Below, one piece after another: positions 7,983 to 13,385 of a DNA stretch of 27,224 nt. Source of the DNA: a virus; the IMG/VR virus record IMGVR_UViG_3300046653_000026, positions 1-27,224 of that record, one strand, 5' to 3'. Made by a program: the position numbers and the translations under genes. Within the stretch, counting starts at the first letter, position 1. Every line of letters starts with the position of its first letter. Under the pieces are notes generated by a model, which had not been told where the DNA came from, ran no database searches, and saw only the letters and a list, made by a program, of their open reading frames with translations.

Positions 7983-8218
7983 GTATAGGTTGATTGGTAG
8001 TTATGGCAAGTCTATTGCTACTATATAGACGTGAGGCAATAGCCAAGCAAGGCCAAGAGCCAACCGTAGCACAAGCAAAAGGTATAGTTCATTGACAATC
8101 TAAACCATTCACGCCGATGTGCTTTGCGGCCATGCTTGAAGGATAGCATACCGATACCTGCTACCTGACAGTACACCGTAGTTAGCCTAGTGAATGATGA
8201 ACACCAAACTGAACAGGA

Positions 8219-8287
8219 ATACAGATTACCTGTATGAGTGGTAACACACGCTGTTAGTTTGGTTCACAGTATGGCACTGTACGTGCC
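8219..8287 (+). other. Three consecutive hairpins in the early leader
   Basis: ATACAG/CTGTAT (8219-8235), TAACA/TGTTA (8242-8256) and GGCAC/GTGCC (8273-8287) are each perfect stems with 5-base loops, following one another before the large structure at 8291. Even spacing without coding potential suggests a folded RNA leader. Confidence 0.55.
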
Positions 8288-8290
8288 GAG

Positions 8291-8405
8291 TGCTGTGAAG
8301 AGGGGAATAGAAGAAAGCCTGTACAGGCAACCCGTCACGGTGTTGGAGTAACAGACGTTCACACACGTCAGTGTTATTCATCCAACGCTTCCCCTCTTTA
8401 CAGCA
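8291..8405 (+). ncRNA. Structured leader RNA element, long closing stem with two internal hairpins
   Basis: Bases 8291-8307 pair with 8389-8405 over 17 consecutive positions, the only irregularity being one G-U pair (8297/8399). Enclosed are a perfect GCCT-GTAC-AGGC hairpin (8317-8328) and a second arm: GTTGGA/TCCAAC (8342-8347/8381-8386), TAACA/TGTTA (8349-8353/8372-8376) and GACGT/ACGTC (8354-8358/8365-8369), with a two-base bulge. The result is a three-way junction of 115 nt ending 25 bases before the first early gene. The last bases of the closing stem are shared with the hairpin at 8401-8416, so the two folds exclude each other. It does not match a riboswitch family I know. Confidence 0.6.
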
Positions 8406-8416
8406 TTTTAATGCTG
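8401..8416 (+). promoter_or_regulatory. Alternative hairpin before the ribosome site
   Basis: CAGCATT and AATGCTG form a perfect 7-bp stem with a TT centre (in practice a smaller stem with a 4-base loop), 4 bases before the GGAG of the 8431 gene. Its 5' strand is also the 3' end of the 8291-8405 closing stem, so opening one allows the other. Confidence 0.5.
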
Positions 8417-8430
8417 TACGGAGAAACGAT

Positions 8431-8985
8431 ATGTCTAACAACTTGAGAGAACAGCTTGCAGACGTGCAAGCTACTGCGACTTCCACCACGGTGGAAACTT
8501 CGCACGCGAAACCGATTGACTCTTACTTCACAGTAGAGCACCAAGGGATGATTGCCGCGAAGTATCGCGCAAAGTATTCGGATGCTGATCAGCAGATACA
8601 CAAGGCGGCATGGCCGGAGTTCGCCGGAAACCACTTCACAATGTATGTACTTGCAGAGACACTGAGTGAGGCGCGGAAAGCGGTATTTAGTGCGAACCGT
8701 GCGATTTTTCTCAATAATCTAACCGGCGCAATGGTGAACTACACGCCAGCGGTCCCCGGCGCTACACTCACAGAGCTGATGATGACGTTCAACAAGACAG
8801 CGGATTTGCAGTTACAAGCGCTGTATGAGCAAATACCGGATGAATCACAGCGCGCAGAACTTCTCAAGGCTTTTGCGAAGTCGCTGAAGCAAGCAACCCG
8901 CACCGGCAAGGATACAGATACCGCACGCGGGAAGTTCTTCCACGCATCTGCTACCCTAGGGATAACGCCTAACACCATTTGGTAG
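8431..8985 (+). CDS. Hypothetical early protein, 184 aa
   Basis: First rightward gene. The ATG at 8431 follows GGAG by 7 bases; an in-frame upstream start at 8371 lies inside the folded leader and is rejected. The protein begins with about 45 polar residues, then a charged helical body with ARKAVFSANRAIFLNN and a basic C-terminal part (KSLKQATRTGKD). No recognised domain. Being first behind a folded leader, it may be a host-takeover or regulatory protein; this is inference from position. Confidence 0.82.
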   Translation: MSNNLREQLADVQATATSTTVETSHAKPIDSYFTVEHQGMIAAKYRAKYSDADQQIHKAAWPEFAGNHFTMYVLAETLSEARKAVFSANRAIFLNNLTGAMVNYTPAVPGATLTELMMTFNKTADLQLQALYEQIPDESQRAELLKAFAKSLKQATRTGKDTDTARGKFFHASATLGITPNTIW

Positions 8986-8991
8986 CCAATA

Positions 8992-9035
8992 GGTACAGGC
9001 CGCTTCTACCCTTAATAGGTGAGGCGGCCTGTACC
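8992..9035 (+). terminator. Strong hairpin after the first early gene (no U-tract)
   Basis: GGTACAGGCCGC at 8992-9003 pairs perfectly with GCGGCCTGTACC at 9024-9035, starting 7 bases after the stop of the 8431 gene. A run of T does not follow, so it is either a weak terminator, a processing site or a 3'-end stabiliser. Confidence 0.45.
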
Positions 9036-9056
9036 GCACAAGATAGGGACAGGAAA

Positions 9057-9110
9057 GCTGTATCTGCTTGGATAGGGATACAGCGCCTATTTCTGTATGT
9101 GTGGAGGCGC
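9057..9110 (+). other. Two touching hairpins
   Basis: GCTGTATC/GATACAGC (9057-9064/9077-9084) is a perfect 8-bp stem. GCGCC/GGCGC (9083-9087/9106-9110) follows and shares two bases with it, so the two compete at the junction. Confidence 0.45.
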
Positions 9111-9112
9111 GT

Positions 9113-9128
9113 TCTCTCTCTCTCTCTC
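9113..9128. repeat. TC dinucleotide repeat, eight units
   Basis: Eight tandem TC units, followed by two GAGGGTAT segments (9137 and 9154). A pyrimidine tract of this kind in non-coding phage DNA can mutate by slippage; no function is evident. Confidence 0.8.
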
Positions 9129-9183
9129 ACTATAAGAGGGTATAACCGAGGAGAGGGTATTCTGCCGCTTCCCCCTAAGTCAT

Positions 9184-9485
9184 TGAAAACGCGCGGCTTG
9201 GGTATGTCTCCCTAGGTTATCTGTTTTTTGTTTTGGCCGATGGGGGCCTTAAGCCCTTTAGAAAGAACCGCCCTTAGTAGAGTTTGTGCTGTAAGAAGTT
9301 GAGTAAAGAGAGAAAAAGAAAAATAATTTCAAAAATATATATAGTATAAACACTTTACAACTTGCGCTTTGCGCTTTTAGCAGGTTCTATGAAAATGGTC
9401 ATCGCCTTGACGGCTTGACCAGCCCCCATCGGGTAAAAAGAAAATCAGATACCCAAGGGAGACACCCTTAAAGGCTTTGTTTTCA
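9184..9485. repeat. Large imperfect inverted repeat around an AT-rich core
   Basis: Left arm 9184-9255 and right arm 9412-9485 are imperfect reverse complements over about 72 bases. Best blocks: 9237-9247 with 9422-9432 (11 of 11, CCGATGGGGGC), 9200-9223 with 9446-9467, and TGAAAAC with GTTTTCA at the outer ends. The 156-base core is AT-rich, above all 9318-9360 (long A runs, ATATATATAG). Each arm has a T-rich tract toward the core on the strand entering it, so both arms could stop incoming transcription. It could be an origin, a non-autonomous mobile element or a long double-stranded RNA. Confidence 0.6.
9197..9234 (+). terminator. Possible rho-independent terminator
   Basis: CTTGGG and CCCTAG form a short stem with one mismatch (9198-9216), followed within 8 bases by TTTTTTGTTTT (9224-9234). 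The stem is weak but the T-tract is the best in the window. It lies in the left arm of the large inverted repeat. Confidence 0.4.
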
Positions 9486-9497
9486 GCGCCTTAAGGG
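9465..9497 (+). promoter_or_regulatory. CCCTTAA hairpin upstream of the 9510 promoter
   Basis: CCCTTAA-A-GGC pairs with GCC-TTAAGGG with one bulged A. Similar CCTTAAAG/CTTTAAGG arms stand in front of the 18016 promoter, so the hairpin-then-TTGACA order is used twice. GACACCCTTA occurs here (9461-9470) and again at 9525-9534 over the -10 box, 64 bases apart. Confidence 0.4.
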
Positions 9498-9509
9498 GAA
9501 CCCAAGGAG

Positions 9510-9545
9510 TTGACATTCCCCGGTGACACCCTTATAATGTAAGGG
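9510..9545 (+). promoter_or_regulatory. Perfect consensus sigma-70 promoter with operator-like palindrome
   Basis: TTGACA (9510-9515), a 17-base spacer and TATAAT (9533-9538) match the sigma-70 consensus exactly. The palindrome CCCTTA-TAATG-TAAGGG (9529-9545) covers the -10 box and the likely start, where a bound repressor would block RNA polymerase. Transcription should start near 9545 and reach the 9561 gene after a leader of about 15 bases. Confidence 0.85.
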
Positions 9546-9560
9546 AAGGAGTTAAACCGG

Positions 9561-10037
9561 ATGGCTTTTCCTAAAGCAGCACAAGCACAGAATAGCGAAG
9601 CAATAGCGGAGTTCTCGCTAGCTTCCAGCGCGTATAAGAATGCGTGTAAAAGGTTAAGTGTGATGCGTCTCTCTTTAGATAGGGAAGATGCGAGTGATCT
9701 TGAGTTGGCTCAGTATCACAGAGCGAAGAAGATTTTCAAAGAAGCGTGTAAGGTATATAACACGGCGCGGCAGAAATATGTGTCTGCTGTACGCTCGTGT
9801 GTGGTAAACGTACCTGATCCTTCTAATGAAGACTTGTATCAGACAATCATCGCAACGGATGATGCTTCTGTAACAACGGCGATACGTAAGGATGCGATAT
9901 TACGTAACACGTCAGCAGAAGAGTTTGAAACCATTCTACAAAGCGTAAGAGAACGTGGATTTAATACTGGCCACGCTACTCCTCGCTTCTCACCAACAAC
10001 TGATGACCCTACGTGTGGGGATTTTAGCCCACTCTAA
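9561..10037 (+). CDS. Hypothetical early protein, 158 aa
   Basis: Transcribed from the strong promoter just upstream, with GGAAGGAG before the ATG. The protein is helical: Ala/Lys/Glu-rich residues 1-75 look like coiled-coil helices, and a polar Thr/Pro/Asp tail ends it. No known domain. A consensus promoter with an operator suggests high expression soon after infection, as for host-takeover proteins; the function itself is unknown. Confidence 0.82.
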   Translation: MAFPKAAQAQNSEAIAEFSLASSAYKNACKRLSVMRLSLDREDASDLELAQYHRAKKIFKEACKVYNTARQKYVSAVRSCVVNVPDPSNEDLYQTIIATDDASVTTAIRKDAILRNTSAEEFETILQSVRERGFNTGHATPRFSPTTDDPTCGDFSPL

Positions 10038-10081
10038 ACAGCACGCAGTGCCGCGCGGAGTGGTGTAGCAAGGAGATTAAC

Positions 10082-10294
10082 ATGAGTTTTGACTATCCTG
10101 TACCTCATATTCACGATCATGAGGTATTACTTGAATGGTTGAATGCGAGAGATAGGCTCGGTGAAACTCATGCTATTATATACGCGGCGGAGAGGTTACC
10201 TGTGCTGCTTGCAATGTCTTCATTGTCTGTAGAAGCTGTGTTTCGTGGTATTGCCTTAAGAGATACCAGCATAAGAACAGCAGCTTCTCAATAA
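10082..10294 (+). CDS. Hypothetical 70-aa protein
   Basis: ATG preceded by CAAGGAGATTAAC, a good ribosome site. A small mixed protein with a His/Asp-rich N-terminus (PHIHDHE) and two predicted helices. Follows the 9561 gene by 44 bases, so probably in the same transcript. Not recognised. A short ACAAC/GTTGT hairpin and CTGGC-GTA-GCCAG hairpin follow its stop. Confidence 0.75.
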   Translation: MSFDYPVPHIHDHEVLLEWLNARDRLGETHAIIYAAERLPVLLAMSSLSVEAVFRGIALRDTSIRTAASQ

Positions 10295-10387
10295 CAACAA
10301 TGTTGTATAACCACTGGCGTAGCCAGCCCGGAGTTGGAGTATTAAGAAGATTACCACATTTTCACAACTTCACAGAAGGAGAAGAAA

Positions 10388-10624
10388 ATGCCAAACAAAG
10401 GTTTTACGCGTTGTAGGTTTTGTAATAAGGTGATTGTGCGTGATCCAATGAATAAAGAAGCCTGGATTCACGCGGCGACGAGAACTGTACCTACTCAGTA
10501 TTACGGTTGCAACTTCTACTTGTCAGATGCTAAGAAACTTGGTCTTGTAATGCGCTCGTATGGTATAATGGACAGAGCGCACGCAGAGCCAAAAACCATA
10601 ATCACACCAGAGAACGCTTCATAA
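10388..10624 (+). CDS. Hypothetical 78-aa protein with a CxxC motif
   Basis: ATG after AGAAGGAGAAGAAA. It begins with a basic stretch and CRFC, with a later His and Cys (HAATR, YYGCNFY) that could complete a metal site of the C-x2-C...H...C type. Small zinc-ribbon proteins are frequent in phages and often bind nucleic acid or host polymerase; that would be inference here. Its TAA directly precedes the long stem at 10625. Confidence 0.78.
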   Translation: MPNKGFTRCRFCNKVIVRDPMNKEAWIHAATRTVPTQYYGCNFYLSDAKKLGLVMRSYGIMDRAHAEPKTIITPENAS

Positions 10625-10747
10625 GTTCTCTTCCCTGTAGAATAGGTACTCTTTAGTATCACTCAATACTGAGTAATTCCTGAAATCATGGTTTCGGTAA
10701 AGTGAGAATATGCGAATACGGGAACGTGTTCCTACAGGGAAGAGAGT
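10625..10747 (+). ncRNA. Structured intergenic element, 16-bp closing stem
   Basis: Bases 10625-10640 pair with 10732-10747 over 16 positions, two of them G-U. Inside are an AGTAT/ATACT hairpin extended by ACTC/GAGT (10648-10674), a GAAA/TTTC hairpin (10682-10695) and GGAA-CGTG-TTCC (10721-10732). The first paired base follows directly after the stop of the preceding gene, and the next start lies 43 bases beyond the stem. Confidence 0.55.
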
Positions 10748-10789
10748 GTATGTAGCTCTACTACGTAGTAACAAAGAAGGAGGAAGAGA

Positions 10790-10957
10790 ATGCACAAATT
10801 CCCGCACGCTGATGGTATACGTATCGGTGTTCAACGTCCATACGCAGGGCGGCATAATAACGGTGTCTCTGCTGTAGTATACGGTTTTGCTATTGAAGCC
10901 GTACTTTTGCTAGGTATACTGGCTGTAGTATGGTCAGTATATAAGTTTAACTGGTAG
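10790..10957 (+). CDS. Small membrane protein, 55 aa
   Basis: A short gene with an excellent ribosome site (AAGGAGGAAGAGA before the ATG). The first 25 residues are polar and basic; residues 28-50 form one transmembrane helix (VVYGFAIEAVLLLGILAVVW), ending in a short YKFNW tail. It would sit in the inner membrane, function unknown. Small early membrane proteins of phages sometimes serve superinfection exclusion or host membrane changes; nothing here shows which. Confidence 0.78.
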   Translation: MHKFPHADGIRIGVQRPYAGRHNNGVSAVVYGFAIEAVLLLGILAVVWSVYKFNW

Positions 10958-10966
10958 TAAAAAATC

Positions 10967-11054
10967 GGCAGACTTGCTCTGCCGCCTACCCTTTGCTCTT
11001 TGAGTCCGAGGAGGGCAAGTCGCAAAACATTGCGACAGACCGAAGGGTAGGCGG
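10967..11054 (+). ncRNA. Structured intergenic element with competing folds
   Basis: A perfect 12-bp closing stem (10982-10993 with 11043-11054, CCGCCTACCCTT) encloses GTCGCAA-AACA-TTGCGAC (11019-11036), a perfect 7-bp stem with a 4-base loop. Just upstream, GGCAGA/TCTGCC (10967-10972/10978-10983) shares two bases with the closing stem. GACTTGC (10971) can also pair with GCAAGTC (11015-11021), which would break the inner hairpin. The set of exclusive pairings resembles a switch. Confidence 0.55.
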
Positions 11055-11104
11055 GAGCGCATCGTTCGCCCCCACAAGTAACAACGTAGTACAAAGGAGA
11101 ATAC

Positions 11105-11329
11105 ATGAACACATCTTCACTGGTACACGCAGTAGCACCGACGCCAGACGTAACCTATAACTCACCGCGTCGTCGTTCTCTCTCACCCTTTGCACGTCCT
11201 GCAAACACCGAGGACTACTACACGAGCCACAGTACTCTCTATCGCAACGACCCAAAAACCTCCAAGCGTGCGCGTAAAACTGCCTCTATCCGTGCAGCGA
11301 GATTGGAGGCGTGTAGTGCTTCGAAGTGA
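11105..11329 (+). CDS. Hypothetical basic 74-aa protein
   Basis: ATG after AAAGGAGAATAC. A Ser/Arg/Thr-rich, basic protein (PRRRS near residue 21, KTSKRARKTASIRAARLE near the end) that looks disordered with a helical basic C-terminus, which fits nucleic-acid binding. No domain recognised. Its last 14 bases overlap the next gene. Confidence 0.75.
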   Translation: MNTSSLVHAVAPTPDVTYNSPRRRSLSPFARPANTEDYYTSHSTLYRNDPKTSKRARKTASIRAARLEACSASK

Positions 11330-11573
11330 TGATCCTATCGTTAACACCTTCGTCGCCACTGCCAGAGCGCCTGTAAAACCAGTCTTCCAATACCAAACAA
11401 ACCGCATACTCGTAGAAACACGCGATGTTTTTGTTTGTATCATGTCACGTAATTGCTACGAGCCTAAGGATGCTGATAGGCTGGACGCGTTGTTAGACCA
11501 AGCATACAGAAGCGGTAAAATCGCAGGCATTGAATATGCTCTCGACAGGGTGAAAAACAGTCTAACAGACTGA
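11316..11573 (+). CDS. Hypothetical 85-aa protein, GTG start
   Basis: The GTG at 11316 stands 6 bases after a perfect GGAGG (11305-11309), which decides the start; the in-frame ATG at 11190 lies deep in the preceding gene, and that at 11442 lacks a ribosome site. The N-terminal half is beta-like and the C-terminal half helical (DADRLDALLDQAYRSGKIAG). Translationally coupled to the previous gene. Function unknown. Confidence 0.72.
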   Translation: MLRSDDPIVNTFVATARAPVKPVFQYQTNRILVETRDVFVCIMSRNCYEPKDADRLDALLDQAYRSGKIAGIEYALDRVKNSLTD

Positions 11574-11592
11574 AAAACCAAGCATTTAGGGC

Positions 11593-11622
11593 TTGACAAC
11601 CCGCCTTTCGGCGGCGTAAAAT
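11593..11622 (+). promoter_or_regulatory. Sigma-70-like promoter with hairpin spacer
   Basis: TTGACA (11593-11598), an 18-base spacer and TAAAAT (11617-11622). The spacer holds CCGCC-TTTC-GGCGG, an inverted repeat that could bind a regulator or, in RNA made from upstream, act as a terminator stem. The 11643 gene starts about 14 bases after the expected start point. Confidence 0.65.
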
Positions 11623-11642
11623 CAAAGAATGGAGAACGCCTC

Positions 11643-11903
11643 ATGGCAACACCTGCTACACCACTCACGTCTGTTCCTGTAGTGACTTTTCCTACAGAAA
11701 TCGAATTTTCTCTCAAATTCCGCGTCGCAGTAGAAGATGCTGAGCAACTCTCGTATTTCCAGAATCCAGACGGCAACGTAAGCAACAAGACAGTCGCTGA
11801 CTTGTTTGATGCGCTTGATCAGTACTGGACAATTACAACGATAAACAACGAGACGCTACAAGATGTGCATTCTGCACTTTGTGCAGAAGCGGGCGTCTCC
11901 TAA
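11643..11903 (+). CDS. Hypothetical 86-aa protein
   Basis: ATG with GGAG 8 bases upstream, directly behind the 11593 promoter. Acidic protein; Thr/Pro/Val-rich N-terminus, then helical segments (VADLFDALDQYW, LQDVHSALCAEAG). No similarity recognised. It has its own promoter and is followed by a 370-base non-coding stretch, so it may form a single-gene transcript. Confidence 0.75.
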   Translation: MATPATPLTSVPVVTFPTEIEFSLKFRVAVEDAEQLSYFQNPDGNVSNKTVADLFDALDQYWTITTINNETLQDVHSALCAEAGVS

Positions 11904-12002
11904 GCTTCCCGCCGTATACGTATAAGTATGCGATTTCGAACTCTGGCCCGGAGTGGGAAAAGGGTGCAGAATACTACCGTGACGAATGAAAAAGCGGCGC
12001 GG

Positions 12003-12105
12003 GTGTATTCTGTAGGAAGCAAGATCGACAGAGGCTCTTTTCCTGTAATTGGGGCGCCTTTGTACAGGGATTCTCCCCTCTTCTCTTGCTTCCTACAGAG
12101 TACAC
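12003..12105 (+). ncRNA. Structured intergenic element, 22-bp closing stem
   Basis: Bases 12003-12024 pair with 12084-12105 over 22 uninterrupted positions with one G-U (12008/12100), the longest stem of this kind in the window. The loop holds CCTGTA/TACAGG (12042-12047/12063-12068) around a GC-rich GGGGCGCC. At 22 bp it is about two helical turns, the length RNase III prefers. Confidence 0.6.
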
Positions 12106-12121
12106 GCTCCCTTCGGGGAGC
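12106..12121 (+). terminator. UUCG tetraloop hairpin
   Basis: GCTCCC-TTCG-GGGAGC, a perfect 6-bp stem closed by the very stable C(UUCG)G loop, starting on the base after the 12003-12105 stem so the two could stack end to end. No T-tract follows, so intrinsic termination is doubtful. Confidence 0.5.
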
Positions 12122-12273
12122 TACTCTATAGTTGGTGGGTGTGGTACAGGACGTAAAAAACTCCAAGGCCACTTAAATGAGCGCATACGACTCGACCCGC
12201 CAATAATCTCCACCAAAAACGGAGAACACGCAGTAAACACAACCGCTCCACCGGAGCAGAAAAGAGTACCAAA

Positions 12274-12930
12274 ATGGCAGAAGTTAGCGCAATCTCACAG
12301 CAGAAGCAAACCGCCCGTCAGTACGTGGAACTCGGTTCCACCACCAACTCCGACGGCAACACCACCTCCGTCATCAAGAGCCGCAGTATTCTCGTTGAAA
12401 GTGAGAAGAAGGAACCGGAGAAGTTGAAAGACGGTACCCCCAATCCTCTCTCCGGCGTTGCTGTCAACTGGGCAAATGCCGAGCGTGCTGGACTCACTCA
12501 ATTCAGCGAGAACGAGTTTGTCACGTATGACATCAACTCTTTGGAAGGCTTCACGTTGCTGTATCCCGATCCCAAGCAGCAACTCTATGTCATCCAGAAG
12601 GGCCACAGCGCGTTCCAGACGCAGCTCATTCAGGCTGCTACCAAGGCTCTCAAGGAAGATACCGCCGAGCCTACACCTGAGTTAGATGGCCAGACTGTTG
12701 ACCTCCGCGTTGGTACGGATGAAGCCGGCACCTTCAGCCTTAACAACCTCCCGTCGAAGCAGAAGGTTTCTACCCTTGATAAGTTCATCAAGCAGGCGAA
12801 TGCTCTTCTGGATTCTCTGGGTATTCCCGAAGACGGTCGTCCGGCTCTTATCGCTGGCATCGTTGCCAATCTCCAGGCGGCTGCGACTCCTGCAACCACC
12901 GAGGATGCCGAGGAAGTTTCGGCGGAGTAG
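12274..12930 (+). CDS. Hypothetical 218-aa protein
   Basis: ATG at 12274 with a weak AAAAGAG site; a hairpin containing GGAG (12245-12257) lies just upstream and may modulate translation. The protein has polar Thr/Ser/Gln-rich ends, an acidic centre and a helical region near residues 165-205 (LDKFIKQANALLDSLG). It uses more C-ending codons than its neighbours, which may mean high expression. No known domain; an abundant early or structural protein is possible. Confidence 0.8.
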   Translation: MAEVSAISQQKQTARQYVELGSTTNSDGNTTSVIKSRSILVESEKKEPEKLKDGTPNPLSGVAVNWANAERAGLTQFSENEFVTYDINSLEGFTLLYPDPKQQLYVIQKGHSAFQTQLIQAATKALKEDTAEPTPELDGQTVDLRVGTDEAGTFSLNNLPSKQKVSTLDKFIKQANALLDSLGIPEDGRPALIAGIVANLQAAATPATTEDAEEVSAE

Positions 12931-12967
12931 TTTTCTCATGTGTTAGTGGTACGGTAAATACGTACTC

Positions 12968-13002
12968 CACGGTAGCGTAGCCTGTTCTGCCGCGCTACCG
13001 TG
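12968..13002 (+). terminator. 10-bp hairpin just before the tRNA (no U-tract)
   Basis: CACGGTAGCG (12968-12977) and CGCTACCGTG (12993-13002) pair perfectly, ending 6 bases before the tRNA. It may end the preceding transcript or guide 5' processing of the tRNA. There is no T-run. Confidence 0.5.
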
Positions 13003-13007
13003 ACTTT

Positions 13008-13079
13008 GACAAGGTCAGCTAACTGGTAGGCTCTCTCCTTTATAAGGAGAGAATGTGAGTTCGAATCTCACCCTTGTCC
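13008..13079 (+). tRNA. tRNA, anticodon loop TTTATAA (UAU, reads AUA isoleucine)
   Basis: A full cloverleaf can be drawn: acceptor GACAAGG/CCTTGTC (7 of 7), D arm AGCT-AACTGGTA-GGCT with the conserved A14, GG and A21, anticodon stem TCTCC/GGAGA with loop TTTATAA, a short variable loop, and T arm GTGAG-TTCGAAT-CTCAC. Positions 34-36 are TAT, so it should decode AUA. Oddities: CCA follows the acceptor stem directly (13079-13081) with no separate discriminator base unless the first pair is open, and position 9 is C. The phage proteins contain many AUA codons, so a supply for this codon would make sense. Confidence 0.78.
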
Positions 13080-13080
13080 C

Positions 13081-13241
13081 ACGCTCCCACAGACAAGCCT
13101 TCTCGTGGCGGGAGTGTTAAGTCCGTACACAAAGTACGGTAACTAATTGTCTGCGGCGGTTACTAAGGAAATACCGCCTATTGACGTTCGGCGCTCGTCG
13201 CGCAGCGCGAACCAACTAATGTCAGTGGTGTGCAATCACTG
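13081..13241 (+). other. Run of five hairpins after the tRNA
   Basis: ACGCTCCC/GGGAGTGT (13081-13088/13110-13117, one G-U), CCGTAC/GTACGG (13123-13139), GGCGGT/ACCGCC (13155-13178), GTTCG-CGC/GCG-CGAAC with one bulge (13186-13212) and CAGTG/CACTG (13223-13241). In addition CAGACAA can pair with TTGTCTG around the second. It reads as one folded RNA, perhaps part of the tRNA precursor. Confidence 0.5.
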
Positions 13242-13255
13242 AGGGAGGTAATAAG

Positions 13256-13303
13256 ATGCGACTGTCCATTGTGCCAGCAGCCCAGCGTGGCAATACAGCG
13301 TGA
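13256..13303 (+). CDS. Possible 15-aa leader peptide
   Basis: An ATG with a strong GAGGGAGG site 7 bases upstream opens a 15-codon frame (MRLSIVPAAQRGNTA) ending in TGA, right after a hairpin and before more structured RNA. The ribosome site is as good as those of real genes here, so translation is likely even though the peptide is tiny. It could be a leader peptide that couples ribosome movement to the downstream fold. Confidence 0.4.
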   Translation: MRLSIVPAAQRGNTA

Positions 13304-13385
13304 CTGGCCCTGTGTAATACTAAAATCATCTAACATGAATCTCATTCTATGAGATAGCGCACAGGCAATGAGTCACCGCGCAAAC

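Larger units (their letters stand above)
7503..8430. other. Divergent control region between the two arms
   Basis: This 928-base gap separates leftward packaging genes from rightward early genes. It holds the leftward promoter, an inverted repeat near 7633, two copies of an operator-like 19-mer, a cluster of GTATAC/TGTACA motifs, a DnaA-box match, and from 8219 a run of hairpins leading to the first rightward gene. No protein gene is convincing here; two frames of 30 codons are possible (one listed separately, another at 8003-8095 without a ribosome site). The features fit a master control region and perhaps a replication origin. Confidence 0.7.
8986..9560. other. 575-base non-coding region, repeats and promoter
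   Basis: No convincing gene lies here. It contains a 12-bp perfect hairpin, two further hairpins, a TC microsatellite, a large inverted repeat around an AT-rich core, and a consensus promoter with an operator-like palindrome just before the 9561 gene. These are listed one by one. Confidence 0.75.
11904..12273. other. 370-base non-coding region with folded elements
   Basis: Holds the 22-bp-stem element at 12003-12105, a UUCG hairpin at 12106-12121 stacked directly on it, and a GCTCC-ACC-GGAGC hairpin (12245-12257) shortly before the next gene. The overlapping frames have no ribosome sites and odd composition and are not called. Confidence 0.65.

Noticed and set aside
8003-8095. 30-codon plus-strand frame
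   Set aside because: No ribosome site before the ATG, and it crosses a CTATTGC/GCAATAG inverted repeat.
8092-8120. TTGACA at 8092 as a promoter
   Set aside because: No acceptable -10 box at 16-19 bases downstream.
8979-9215. 78-aa plus-strand frame after the 8431 gene
   Set aside because: It crosses three hairpins and the TC repeat, and has no ribosome site.
12003-12105. Miniature transposon (MITE)
   Set aside because: The long terminal inverted repeat suits one, but no target-site duplication flanks it and the other long-stem elements do not share its ends.
12086-12427. 113-aa plus-strand frame
   Set aside because: Starts inside the 12003-12105 stem and overlaps the well-supported 12274 gene; Pro/Arg-rich shadow composition.
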